Assembly (NCBI RefSeq): GCF_020497125.1
Contig: NC_059072.1
Span: forward strand, 306,918,781 to 306,982,780
Length of the DNA: 64,000 nt
Direction of reading: 5' to 3'
Source of the DNA: Mauremys mutica
Taxonomy: Eukaryota; Chordata; Testudines; Geoemydidae
The translations under genes were made by a program, and so were the position numbers. Position 1 is the first letter of the stretch; every line of letters starts with the position of its first letter. This document shows positions 43,681 to 57,000 of the stretch, in pieces. Below the pieces are notes generated by a model. That model ran no database searches. It saw nothing but the letters and a program-made list of their open reading frames with translations, and was not told the DNA's origin.

Positions 43681-45586
43681 GTGCTATAAGCAATAAATTC
43701 GGGGTGGAATCCTGGCCCCACTAATTCTATGCGAGTTTTGCCATTTACTTCAATGGAGCCAGGATGTCACCCTAGACGAATGTCATTCTGATGGGTAGCA
43801 AAGACTTGTGGCTTAGTGTTGAGATTACTTAAGGTATGCAGAATCATGGTGCCAGTCTCTCTCTCATAGTTGGCTTTAATTATTGTATGAAGCATCTAGA
43901 TACTACAGAGAAGAGTGCTTTCCAAATATACTTGATGGGTGTAGGGCAAACACAACTGAGCAGAACTATTTACTGTAACACTCAGATGGAAACAGAGTGC
44001 CAAATTCCATAATTAGTGAAGGCCCAAGTTCCCCATCAGACAACTTTCCCTATTTGTTGAAGTAGATTGAGGATGGATAGCTCATCATTTTTCATTACAG
44101 AGGAAGGACTGTGATGCCTGTTTTAGTCAAATTCTTCATATTTGAATAAACTGTCTAAAAACTCGGTTAAATAGGTTAGTTCGTAGTTTCCAGGCACTCA
44201 TCTGTATCAAAGACGGTTTCTATGTACAGATGTAACAACATTCTGCAAGTTGCCACAAACCAAGTCTCCACATCCAAACATCCCTTGACCTTTGGGTGGG
44301 ATTTGGAATCTGGATTCTGCAGCTCAAGCCTCTCTGATGTATTTTTTCCTCCTCCCTACAAGTGTTCTTTTCACCGCTCGCATTGATAAATTGTGTCTTG
44401 GAATCACACAGCTCCCACCGATATTAATTTTAGTCCCTGGGAGAAATTGCGATTTCCTGTCAGGAGCTGTTTCTGAGACAAAACAGGAGCCCTGATTGAA
44501 GCACAAAAGGAAATTGAAAAGTCTATCTTTACTCCAAGATGAATCAGAGAAGACCTCATCTTTCAACTAATTAGAAATGTGTGTCCCAGCCTGCTGTGAA
44601 ATATTATTATGAAGCCTAACGGGCTCCTCAAGCTTAATTTAATCACTATCATTTCTGGTGCTCTCTTCTTTTACAAATGCTAAACAAGTTTGGGAAAGAT
44701 TTTGAATTGCCCTCAGTGTGCTGGAAATAACTTCATACTAGACTGAAAACACTGAGCCAGCCCTATGTGTAATAAACTGGAAGGAGGTGGATAGGTCTGG
44801 CTCCGTACAGGGCCACATTAACAGTCTGAAATTCTTGGCACACCAGTGCATGGGTCCCCTTAGCCCCGATCCCAGCCCCATGCTGTGGTCCCACTTCTGC
44901 TTGTGGCGGCAGTGGCCACCCTTACAAGGGCTGGCTTCTGGAGTGCTCAGCTTCACTTTTTGGGTCAGATTGGGGCCTCTCCGCTCTTTGCGCCACTTTG
45001 GGCAGGCTGGGGTATGTTCAAGATGACAGATGATGAAGCTCCACTTACTCCGCTGCAGGCAAGGGACTCTCTGTATGGGTCCCTCTTCCCCTACTGGAGC
45101 CACAATGGGGGAGAACAGCTAGACCATCTGCCCACACTGAGTCTTCTGCTGGGGCCCCTCAGAGCAGTGGGTTTCAGAGTTAACAACCCACTAAGATGGA
45201 TGAGGCTGTTCACACCTTTCAGAGCTACTGTTTCAGGCTGCCTGCAGCCTAAGGCAGGCATCACTGCATTGGTTATACCTGGCTCGCTTCGCAAACATGA
45301 GAGCTAGAATATTTTTTGTATATGAAAGCTGAGATTCTGATGTTATCACATGACTCCAGGAGCTGAGGCCCTATGCTGCCTATGTGCTAATGCAGTCCCT
45401 GATATGGGCCCCTCCTAGGAGGTCCTGAGCACATCTTGGGGTACTGAATGCCCCAACTCCCATTGGTTTCAGCAGCTTGCAGGAGATTCTCCACAGCTCA
45501 GAGGATCAGACCCTTTAGTGAATAGCTCTGAAGCTTTTCCACACAAAAAAACCCCTCACTACTCTAGAGAGGCTCCCTTATCAGCA
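43681..45586. other. Intergenic, no feature recognised
   Basis: Overlapping frames at 44738-45307 on both strands have no recognisable domain. Confidence 0.4.
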
Positions 45587-45685
45587 GTGAAGCATAGTGT
45601 GTCAGTGCCATGCCACATGGCTGGCACTGACACACTATGCTTCACAGGAAGGCGAAATTGGAGGTCACAGGAAGGCGAAATTGGA
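45587..45685. repeat. 24-bp hairpin followed by a 23-bp tandem duplication
   Basis: Arms 45587-45610 and 45622-45645 are exact reverse complements (GTGAAGCATAGTGTGTCAGT at the start), with an 11-nt spacer that can itself pair (GCCA/TGGC). Directly after it, CACAGGAAGGCGAAATTGGA begins at 45643 and again at 45666, a tandem period of 23 bp. Confidence 0.93.
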
Positions 45686-46291
45686 TTGTAGCCTGGGACT
45701 GTCAGGCCCCGTGCCAGCGATGTTTGCAAAGCACATTGGCTCTGAAGGAAGTGATCATCTGTCCTCTTCCATCTGTGGAAGTTGTGGCTGGTGGAGGAGA
45801 GAGAGAGAATTTAGCAATGAAAAGATTCTAAGTGAAGGCGTTTTTTGAGAAGGTGGAGGGGACGGGAAGTGAGGGAAGGAAATAAACAGTGATTAAAAAG
45901 CGTAAATTAGTAACCATGCCTTTAATAACTTGTAAATATAATTTTAAAATTTCAAGCAGCTAAGTTATACATTTTTTGTCTATGCCTGACATCTTCAACG
46001 TAAACCATGTGTTGATGACCTATTTGTTTCGTTTCACCCCTTTTCTAAAGTATACACATTAAATTCTCAATCACCTTAATATACAACAGTTTTATGGACA
46101 AAAATCTCACCTGATTTCTATCCTTTCACTGAAGTGTTTGCTATGCAATTATAACTGGAGAACATAATGTTTCATTCAACAAACAGAAAAACCCAGATTT
46201 AAGCTAATAGAAGAAATACTTCAAGATATTCTCTCCCCACTCTCAAACTCCCCCACCAAACAAAATACCCAGAATCACAGTGCCTATTTCC

Positions 46292-46316
46292 AAGAAGAAG
46301 AAGAAGAAGAAGAAGA
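46292..46316 (+). repeat. (AAG)n microsatellite
   Basis: About eight AAG units in a row followed by an A run. Confidence 0.9.
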
Positions 46317-46360
46317 AAAAATGGCAATAATATCTAGGCAACTCTTTTTGGACCCAAAGC

Positions 46361-46366
46361 TTTATT
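46361..46366 (-). promoter_or_regulatory. Candidate polyadenylation signal for CAB39L
   Basis: TTTATT on the plus strand gives AATAAA on the minus strand, about 1.47 kb past the CAB39L stop. It is the clearest canonical hexamer in the likely 3' UTR. Usage is not shown. Confidence 0.4.
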
Positions 46367-47839
46367 TATCTTAAACATCACAGTGCAATGATTTCCACTT
46401 CCACGATGTTCAGCCTCTAGCAAAGAAACTGCATTCACATCTGAACAAATCAAATGGAACATGCTAACCCTGCGAGCCCAAAGTTACACTCCTAGAACCA
46501 TGTTCAAGCTTCTACAAGAAGTGGCTTGATTTTCAGAGAGGCTGAGCCTCTGCAGCTCCCATTGACTCCAGGGGAGCTGGGGTTGCTCAGCTGCTCGGAG
46601 TTAGGCCATTTCTATTTAGATGCCTAAATAAGAATTTCGGAGTCTGATTTAGGTCCCCAGGTTTGAATGTTTTGGGCATGATGTTCCCAGCACAGGCAAG
46701 TATGAAGGAGCAGTAACTGAACCACTACAGAATCCACATCAGAGGGTTCCCAACCATGGCACAGGTACTGTATTGGCACAGGTATTGGTACTTTAGGCTT
46801 GTATCACTGATACTCTACCTGGGCTTCCCTTAGGACTCAGCTTAGGGTTCACTCCCGTGAAGTGCCGAGTGCCCCCACTGACACTGAAGCCAATGGGAGA
46901 TGCATGCTTCAAGACTGTGCCCAGAATAAGAAGTGCTGAATAAGGCCCAATTCTGTTTCCACTGAAGTCAATGATAAAATTTCTACTTATTTCAATGGGA
47001 GCAGGAGCAGGTCCTTAGCAATGCACCTCTGCCCTTAGCCCTGATGTATTGCCTGGCTCCTATTCAAAGTGCATGTTCTAATTCCCAGTGGAGCTAGGAC
47101 TTCTCCTGATCAGTCTTATTACAAAGACTGGGGTTTGGGGCAGCCTAGGCTGCATTGTAGGGTTATATCAGATACAGAGGGATGGGAGGCAGTGGGCACT
47201 GGCTGCCCCACCCAAAGTATTAGCCTAGTTCCCAGGTTCAGTTGGTCAAACTGGTGGGAAAGCTCTCAGCTTGAGTGAAATCAAGAAGACTGAAGGAATG
47301 AGTGAACATAAAAATAAAGTGAAAACGTGAACCTTATTTTTTCAAATCTATCTCCCACTGCTTTAGCTAACAAATCTACTACCTAAGTGCAGATAAGTCA
47401 GTCGCCCAACACCCTCTTTCACAGTCCTCATGTGCACGCAGAACTAAAACAAATTCACAACTACAAGTGCAAAGAAAAAGATAGTTACAATCTTCCGAGC
47501 TCCTACTTTGTGCATTTATGGGGAGCTCAAGTTTGCTGATAAAAGCAAGAGCAAAGAGGTTCATTCTTCTGGAGTGCAGATGAAAATCTGCCTTACCAGC
47601 TTCTAATACAGAGGGTGTCTAAACTGACATAAATAATCACAGACTTGATTAGAAATAATATATTATTTTAGACTTTTTTTTTTTTTTTAGTTTTCATGTA
47701 AGACCTTTATACTCTTGACATCTATGTGAACAAAGAATCAAACAGGCACTTCTCAAGCGCTATTGTGTTGTTAAATGACACATGGGAGGAACTGAACAAA
47801 TATGATTTAATGCCTACGATGGGAAATTAGGGGAGATCT
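46367..47839 (-). other. Probable CAB39L 3' UTR
   Basis: Non-coding sequence between the CAB39L stop codon and the candidate polyadenylation signal. Includes a T-rich run near 47671-47688. No other feature seen. Confidence 0.45.
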
Positions 47840-48019
47840 TCATGGTGTTGGCTTTTTCAAGTCTCGGATCTGTTTAATCAAGTAGTTCTTCTCATCGGTG
47901 AACTGTTCATCATCCGTCCTCTCTTTCTGGAAATTGCTCAGAAACTCAATTAGCTTGGGTTGGTTTTTCAATAGAATCTCCACGATAGGCTGCGTTTTGT
48001 TTGGACTGGCCACAAATAC
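47840..48019 (-). CDS. CAB39L: CAB39L last coding exon
   Basis: 180 nt: 59 residues ([20 protein letters not shown] at the start, RDLKKPTP at the end) and TGA at 47840-47842. Acceptor ATTAG on the minus strand at 48020-48021. Conserved with human MO25-beta with few changes. Confidence 0.95.
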   Translation of the reverse strand, partial: VFVASPNKTQPIVEILLKNQPKLIEFLSNFQKERTDDEQFTDEKNYLIKQIRDLKKPTP

Positions 48020-51000
48020 CTAATATGCAAACAAAACCACACACACACACACAGAGACAGAAAGAGAGGGATGAACAATCAGAGTCATGACACTGCCCAT
48101 CATCATTCTCTGTTGAGGCAACTGAATGCTGGTGGCCACATTCTCTGGTGCCTACCCTGTATCCACTGAGCACGGTACCCAGTGAGGGGGAGAGGGAAGG
48201 GGCTGCATATTTGTTGGTTCTACACTGACCTCAGGCCCAGCATACTTTATAGTAGCCTCTAAGATCCTTTAGTCTAAAGTATGACAGCTGGCTATGGCTC
48301 CCAAGAGGTTGTCTGCCAGCTGAGGATTAGTGCAGTTGCACTCTGACCATGACCCTTCCATTTCTGACAAGCATCTATGCCTCCGGAGCTGCAGGGAGGG
48401 CATAGGAACAGACTGTGCTAGCCACATATTAGCTGGGGAGATCCAACAGCTTTCTTGGCCCTTTAGTGGCACAAAGTGGCCAAAACAAGAAAGAAAGTCT
48501 ATCCCTGTATCTTAAACACACCTTAAAGTTTCCCATAATCTTGCTCATTAGCAGCTGGAAGTGAAGTTACACTTGACCTTGTTATCACTCTCCCTTATTC
48601 TATTCCTTTTATTGACAGATGGTTTGATTGTAATGCTGAAAGTTGGCTATAAATCCCTGATCGCTTCCACATATACAGCCCTCCAACATGAAATGTCTTA
48701 GAACCATATTTACTGGGAGAACAGGCGAGTCTTGTGTTGGTGACAGAATTTCCATATTAAATTGAAATGGCCTAAAATTAGACCAAGAGATTTGTTTTGG
48801 TTTGTGAACTTAGGTCACATCCTCCACTTCGCCCTAGTCCATTTTAGCAAGCAGTCTGTGAATGGAAATTTACAAGAGCAGGATCCACGTACATTTCAAT
48901 CTGTTTGCTAAGCTCACAAGGACACACTGTGAGGCAGAAGGATAGTGTAACACGCTTACATACGCAGCTCACTGCCAGCCCAGTGCCTTGGAGGTGCTGT
49001 TTGTGGGTCACCCAGGTGAGAAGCTGGGATCTTCCCTTTGTAGCAATCCTGCACTTGGGGGGCACTTGCCTTTTGTCCTCCCTGTAACTCTTTTGGCTCC
49101 TCGTCAGTCTAGCTCTGAGGGCTTCTCCTGCTTACAGCTTCAGCCTCCTTCAAAGAGAGGTTCAACAGCAAGAAGCTGTAGCCTGAGTAGTACTGTAGCC
49201 TGTAGTACTGATGCCTGAGCACGTGTGTCCCCAGCCTAGATCCCAGGCCCTGTGCAGATTCCCACATCCTAGGAAGGACAAGGCCACTGAAGCAGCTCCC
49301 TCAACATACCACAAGGTGCAGATTTGCACCCACAGGAGTCCTCTTTTCAACAATCTGGCCCTTTGTTCGGAACTTAAAGTCATGGACTTCTTTTAATTCC
49401 TGGTGACCTCTAGATGTTCACAAGCAATGGCAACTGACTCAGCAGTGCAAGACTTCACCACGACCCTTTTAGAGCAACCTCCTTGCCAGATGCTTCAAGT
49501 TCTCAAAAAGTAGCGTCAGTTATTAGGGGCACGTTCCTTGTTCTGAGAGGTAGTCAGCTCATGGCCCCCTTGAGTGCACTGAGAGGTACAGATAATTTGT
49601 TCAGCCACTGCTTTGGCCATTTAAAAACATTCCTTCCATTACAAATAACCCTATTATACAAATTGCATGTTGTTTCCCACAGTTCAGATAAATACAAATT
49701 GTTTGTGAGAGCACAATGCAAATATATTTGCAATGTCTTGCATTTTCAGAAGTATCTAGTGATTTGGGTGCCCAATCCGAGACAGCTTAAAGGAACCTGA
49801 CATGCAAAAAGCACCCATCCACAGAAAATCAGGCCCTGTTAACATGTCTCAAGTAGGCCACCCAAAAATTAAAGCACCAAAAATGATTAGTCAATCTGAA
49901 CATTTAGACCACCACTGTAGCTACACAGTGTGAAAGGAACAGCCTGTGAACATTCTTGAAAGGATTTAATTTTAACACTGGCTCTAGCCTAAAATATGCA
50001 TTAGCATTGCAAATGATTAAACGTGAGATGATGTCTCCTATTAGACTGAATTCTTTAGCTTCTTGTCTGATTGCTTATAGGTTATAATCCTCCCCCTGAA
50101 AAACTGGCACAAAAGATAGAAAACTCAAATGTAAATCATCTTTTGACTACTAGACCTACTGCAGGACTCAATTTCAACTCACAAATCCTTTTATGATCCC
50201 AGGGTTTGAAAAAAGTATTATAAAACTGAATGACCGGCTCCCTCAATCAACTACAGTACCACAATGTCACAGTATTGAAACAAAGAAACTTTACACATAT
50301 CTACAACAAAGAATCTTTATACCTTGAGGCTAGATACAGTATGAGGTTTTATTTTTTTAAAGTCTCCTGCTAATGCGTCGCTTGAAGACAATTAAAAAAA
50401 AAAAAGATCTCTCTGGAAACAACATCAGTATTCCAGCTAGTTGGAATATTTCTGAAAAAATAATTTTGTGGAGATATATTGATTTCAACGACACATCTGT
50501 TGGGAAGGGTTTTGTGACTGAGAGTTCTCTGGTCACCTCTGAGGAGTTTTGACACAACTCCACTTTGTGAAAATGTTTGAAAGGTTGTTTGTTTTTCATT
50601 CCAACATGGAATGAAAACAAATGTCAAAACTCAAAAGTTGCCATGAAATAGAACTGTTGTCCTCTAGCTGGCTTTAAATCAGTATTGTCCATCCAAATTG
50701 ATAAACTGTACACTCCCTATCCACTCCATAAAGTATTTGATCAGAGTGTTCTGGAGTCTGACCTTGGTTCTCACAATTAATGACAACGCGTCATCATCAT
50801 CCCAAGGGAACACAACAGGGATAAAGATACTAAAATAGCCTGATGCTCGATGCGTCATTGTGTGGTCACTGATAATCTTTGTTTTTTTAAGCATGGAGGC
50901 CAAGGCTACTGAATGTCACAGGATCTTGATGAGAATAGTTCACTGTAACCTCTGACCTACTTTCAAATGGTTAGAGTTTATGGTCCAAATCCAGTATACA

Positions 51001-54000
51001 TAACTCTATACATCAACAGGCCAATTGACCCACCAAGGCTGAAACTGGTCCCATGATTTTCTCATATGCATCGCAGGGGAATTACCACCTTGCTGGAAGT
51101 GCATGAAAGCTCACGTAGCTGCATCTACAACATCCCCCACAGACCAAAGAATTATCAAGTTTATAGCTCAGAAATAACACAGTGGGCATGTAAACACAAA
51201 CTCGGCTTCCGCCCCATGCTGAGCGGAAACTGTCAGTATTGTCAAGTTATGCAGAACCGTTTGCAGAGTGAGCGACAGGAGGTAGCTTTGTGATGTGCAT
51301 GAAAGAGAATGGAAAAATGAAGCTAAGGTCAAGCTATTTTTAGATTTAAACACTCAAACCTATCTTGCTACATCTCTGCTTAAGAAAAACGTTATATTAT
51401 CCTGAACCACCACTGTGGGGTGAGTTCACAAAATAACTGAATTGTTTAACATGATAGTCAAAAGAGGCTGATACTATTCTATATTTGTATGTGCATTGTG
51501 TGCAATATACTGCAGTGTGCTTTACTTTTGATTGCCTGCAAGAGAACAAAGAAGCAAAAATCACATACTTGGATGGACCAATAATGGTAACAAATATATT
51601 TGTCAAAAGAAAACACATGAGTATTCAGAAAGACCCTTTTATTGCTCAACCCTCAAACCAGATATTGATTCCCCTGCTGGAATGGAGAGGAAGAAAAGGT
51701 GTGTGTGGGGCGGGGGGAGGTTTTATTAACACTTAAGATACTCACTAATCCCCTTGTTTTTGTTACCTCAGGGCTACCTATATTCCCCAGGCTTTTAGGT
51801 GGCCATGAGTGGGTGACTGGTTGTGTGGGGTGGAGGCTAAGGGTTGAAGAGCAAGGGTAAGGGAGGGAGCAGGGATGATGAGGGTGGCAGAGGTCATGCT
51901 GGTGAGGGAACAGTTAGTACTGAAAATGAGACCTCATTACTTATCTTCTGTACCTCTGGGCAGAGTGCTCTGGATGAGTACGGCAGGCCTCGGTGCTTGA
52001 AGAGTTAATTGCATTTTTAATTACCATCAAACTTAACTGTAAAATATTTAGAATGATCGATGCTCATGGTTCTAGTTAAAATATTGCAGCTTCAAACCCT
52101 CAATAATCAGATACTGCCTCAAGGAGCTGAGAGTCATATGCCTTCTTCAGGGTCAACTGGGGCATGGGAGAGCTGGAATTTGGATACTTACTTAACAAGC
52201 ACTTTTTTCATTTCAAATGTGCCTAGCTGCAAAAACATCCAAGTCAGGTAATTTAAACCCAAATCTTTTGGCAGCTCGCAGTAAGTAGCAAGTATCAGCC
52301 GCTTGGCAAATCTCTGATTTCATATTGGTATTGGCAGTCTGTGGTAATTTAAAACAGGATACTTTCAGCATAGTTTGAAGTTATGTGAAAATAAAGACAG
52401 AAAGCCCGACTTCCTCCCCCACCCTCGGTTACACCAGCATACAGCTAGAGTAACCAGGGGGGAAATCAGGGCCAAGGACTCTGCACCCAGAGCAGCAAGG
52501 CACATCACTGCCTTTCGCCTGCCAGAAAGGGCATCGGGACAGGACAGTAGTTGTTTTTCCATGAAGCGTACATTCTCTTTCATATTTAGGGATTTCCTGT
52601 ATTGGTTCCCATCATCAGCATAGAATTTATTAATAAAGGAAAACTCCTGACAAAATGCTCAGTGCCCTTTTCCCCTGCGTATTCTATACTTGTTCTGCAC
52701 ATGTGGAACAAGAACTGAATATATGAGAGAGAGCTATGCTGCGGACTGGAGAGGGGGATTTTGCTGCAACTATGGGCTACATTGTGCTCTCAGTTAGAAA
52801 TGTGCAACTTCCACTGAATGAGATTCTGCTCTGAATTACATGGTGCAACTCCCATAGAAAACTGTAAGATGAATACTGCGCGTACTACATTCATGTCTAA
52901 CTGCTGCCATCTGATATTATTGTAAAAATATTATTGAGTCTCATGGAAGTTGGAAGAATTTGGCCCACTGACATCAACGAGGGTTGCAATATCATTCACG
53001 ATTTGTTTCACATAGTGCCAAAAGTCCCAATCAGGATCAGGGCCCCATGGCATTAGGCACTGCACAAAATACATGGGTAGGCACTGTCCCTGCACTGAAC
53101 AACCTACAAACTGGATACTCCGAGCATGAGAAACAAGAGGACGGTGGACACTGGGAGGGAGGATGAGGTGACAGTAATGATATCATATGGTTACATAGAT
53201 AGCTATGATTACAAATCACTCCAAATCCTCAAATTTCTATTTTAAACAAAATAGATAAATAAAATCATCTATTCATCACTGTCTGATTTCTTGGAACAAC
53301 CCAGCAGAACTGGGTGCTTAAGAGGAATCTGAAACAATAGATGGTAGTGGCCTTATGGATTAATTCAGGGACTGCACTTCATGCATAGAAGTTCCATGTA
53401 TAAGAACGTGACCATTAGCAAATATGAAAAAGTAGCTAACAGAGACCAATTCTCTCTCTCCTCTTCCCTCCCCTGACATTTGAGCTCTTAAAGATTGCAA
53501 GTATTTGGGATTTGCTCTCTCCAACTTATGTTTGAGCTGCATACCTCCTGATAAGGGGTAAGAGCAGAAGCTACTCACAGTAGTTTGGTTGTCAAGAATA
53601 AGTCAAAGGCTTACACAAGTAATTAAGTGCATCACTGAGGCTTATTATGCAGGAAGCAAAATACTGAAATACGTTGGGAATACCTGTGATTACTTTACGA
53701 AGATGAAAGATCGTATGGAGCAGCCATACCATCCTTCAAGCCGCATGCTGGAGATGTGAATGCCTGCTGAAAGATCTTTTGCACAATAGAAATGGCAGAA
53801 TCAAAGACCTCAAAAAGCCTTTTTGAACATTCTGAGGGTGATGTAATTTTTTAAAAATACTTGCCATTTGGTGCAATGTGGTCTGTTTTATAAACATCTC
53901 CCAGAGAAGGACATTCCCCCCCTCCCATAGGTTTTAATCCCTCTTCTCTGCAAATTAATCTGTTCAAACTATGAAAAATACATCCATACATATTTATGAG

Positions 54001-57000
54001 TTAATTTTGCATTATCGTAGCTCTGTATAATAATAATTCTACTCATCTTCTTGCTCAGGGCAAAAAACGTTTTTGATGGGTAAATAAAATTTAAAAAAAT
54101 TAATCAAATCATGATGATAAAAGAAAGCAGTGTATGTGCCTGGGCTGATAATATTTTTATGACAATTTTGTAAGGCTGCATTAGTGATCAGTGCAAAACA
54201 GAACCAGAAAGAGGAGGATTAAGCATATGCTGGTCTCAAACTTATCAAAGGCAAATCTCTTAAAATAATATAAAAATTCCCACTTGCTTCTGCCTCACCC
54301 AGAGAGGTTCTTACCCAGCACTGTAATATCTGATTGGTGGGTGCCATCCATATCAAATATTTTGGAATCACATGACTCCCCCAATTCTTACCCAGAGTCA
54401 CTGTGACATGACCTAAGGAGGTTGAGGAGAGCACCATCGACCCCAGCAAGTAGTTAGTCTGCAGCAATCAGCCAGGCAATTTGTCACCCCTTGCTAATAA
54501 TGCATTGCTGTAACAAGGGCCCCCTCAGATCATTAGGCCCAGATCCAAATGACCCTGCCTTAGACATCACCTAGAGAGGGCAAGCAAGCGAGAGAGAGAA
54601 CTGACTGTCAGGGAGAAATTTCTTATTAAAAACATTTTCAAATGTTTGAAATGGTTTGTAAAACTCAACATTTTTCTGTGTTCTCCTCCCTCCCATAGTG
54701 AAAGAGAGGCTCCTTCGTCTCTGAAGGCCACGTTGAGTTACCTTGAACACATGGAATGCCTCAAACTGAATGTTGGGGCTTTTATCTCGCAGCAGGTTCA
54801 TCATTAGCTTCAGGTTCTCTGGTTTGCTGATGTATTTTGTCATGATGGCAAAGTTGTGTCGGTCCAGAATCAGTTCACCCAGCAGCTACGGGAACATTTA
54901 CAAAAACAAAGGCTTTGTGACTCACCACAGAATTTATGATTCAGATGAAAGCACCACATTTTTATCTTCACCCCCAGAGGTTTCAATAGAGTCTTATCTT
55001 AGGCCATGGTGGCTTCAAAAATGGAGGGCCTTTAAAAAAATTGAGGTAAATTTGCTGTACATGTGAGATAACTGTCCAATAACACTGATCATGCAAATAG
55101 TGCAGAGCTAGATACCATATTAATGCACAGAGTAACAGTTGGATTGAGCCAGATAAAATAAAAGCAAGTACAACCACCCCACATTGTTCTGCTAATTCAC
55201 CTCAATCCTTACATGCCCCACACTTTCCTGTTCTAGTCATGAGGAGACTGTAGATTTTACCAAATTGCTTGGTGCATGGACAAATGGGGACTACAACGAA
55301 CCTACCAAACTCACTCCCACCTGTGTTCTGAACTAGGCTGTGAACTGGAATGACACTGAGAAAAAAAGAGGATGACACCCTCATTTCAGAGAAAAGACTC
55401 CAGGCTTTGCCATATGAGTTCAGGAACTACGACTTTTCAATGCTAACCCCAATGCAGTGACAAAGATATCTCCTGATTTGCACAAGCACTAGATTAATTT
55501 AAAAGAATTTCTTTTGTAACAAAACAAAACAAAAAAGTATATAAGGCCACTCTGTGAAAGTCTGTGTAATAGTCCGAGCATGTTATGGCTATTAAAAGAA
55601 AGGTGTTCAGGAATTTTACATTACCTTTAAAGATTGTCTCTTTGTGACATAATTCTCAGAATGAAGCAATTTTTCATAGTCCTCAAAGATCTAAGGGAAC
55701 AAGAAAAAAATCAGTGTAGCCATATTCTTCCTTCTCCCCATCCCCCTGTACTGGTCCTTCCTGCACTAAGCTTTGCGATGGCAGCAGCACAGCTCTGGCA
55801 CTTCTTTATGATGCCAGAGCCCAGCCCATATTGACCACTGATTAGCAACATCCAATCAGTGTTTGCTTGCACATGTGAATCCACCAGAGAATCAGGAACT
55901 TAGTGCCCTTGTGATTCACACCTTATGCCATCGTCTTATACAAGATTATGAATTTGCTGCCAAAATAGAACACACAAAAATAACATTAGTAACCAGAGAC
56001 CATCTGAGGTAACTGTTATACCAACATAGGGTTATATAAGTAGAGTGCCATCTATGTCCCTGGAAAGACAGACAGAGGAGGATGGTGGAAGTCTGGCTTG
56101 TTAGAGTGACATTGCTATTTTTAGTGGTTTTCTATGCATGTATCTAACTTGCCAATTTTCCTTTTTGCTTCACTTCAATTATCCTCATTATCATTACTAT
56201 TCGCTATACCTTGGAGGCTTAAAGATCAAAATGAAGGCATTGCAAACACAGCATGGAGCAGTGACACAGAGAAATGTAATGGAGTCATGCAATGTTTATA
56301 ATGCCTCCTCTTAATGTTACAGTTTCTGGGCCTCACTAGGTTCTGAGGACTTTCAAAGTCCCATTGAGTTAGTGGGAGTTGAGGGTTGCTCAGCACCATC
56401 CAGGATCAGATCTCTTGTGCGAAGACATTTTGCAGTTCTTGTTCATTAAATGCAGACAGAGCCATAGGTGGGCATGGTGATTTACAAACAGATACTCAGT
56501 GCTGAAAAAAATTATGAATTTGGAGAGAGACTCAACATGTTATACCAAGTGGTTAGAATGGGAGGACAAGGTAATGAGACTGCTATTCTGTGGAGTGCTT
56601 GCATAGTTTCATTTTATTTTATAAAAAATGTAATGGGCCAAATCTTAATGAACACTAAAATCAATGTAGCTCCGTTTATTCATCAGTGTAGCTCCACTGG
56701 CATATGACCCAAAGACCTGGTAAAATGGGGCAAAACTCAGGGCCAGAAACCTGAGGCCAAGGGTTTTAATTATTGTGGGAAGCACGAGCCAATCACTCAG
56801 GCAGCTAGACTGTGCCACTGTCTATGCTGCCACGGCCATACTGCTATTTTTAGCAAACTAGCTCACACAGAGCTAGCGTGTGTAAGCCCGCCTGTGGTGA
56901 GAAGCAGACACCCAGCTGCGATGTAGATGTACTCTAAGACTCCAGTCCTGCACTGAGTACCAGATGGGTGGAGCTTTGTGCTTGCACAGAGCCCCGGGGA

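Noticed and set aside
50679..50903. Minus-strand frame with a natural-looking [19 protein letters not shown] segment
   Set aside because: Only 74 codons, no domain recognised, no splice phase tie to CAB39L; could be an old retroelement but cannot be supported.
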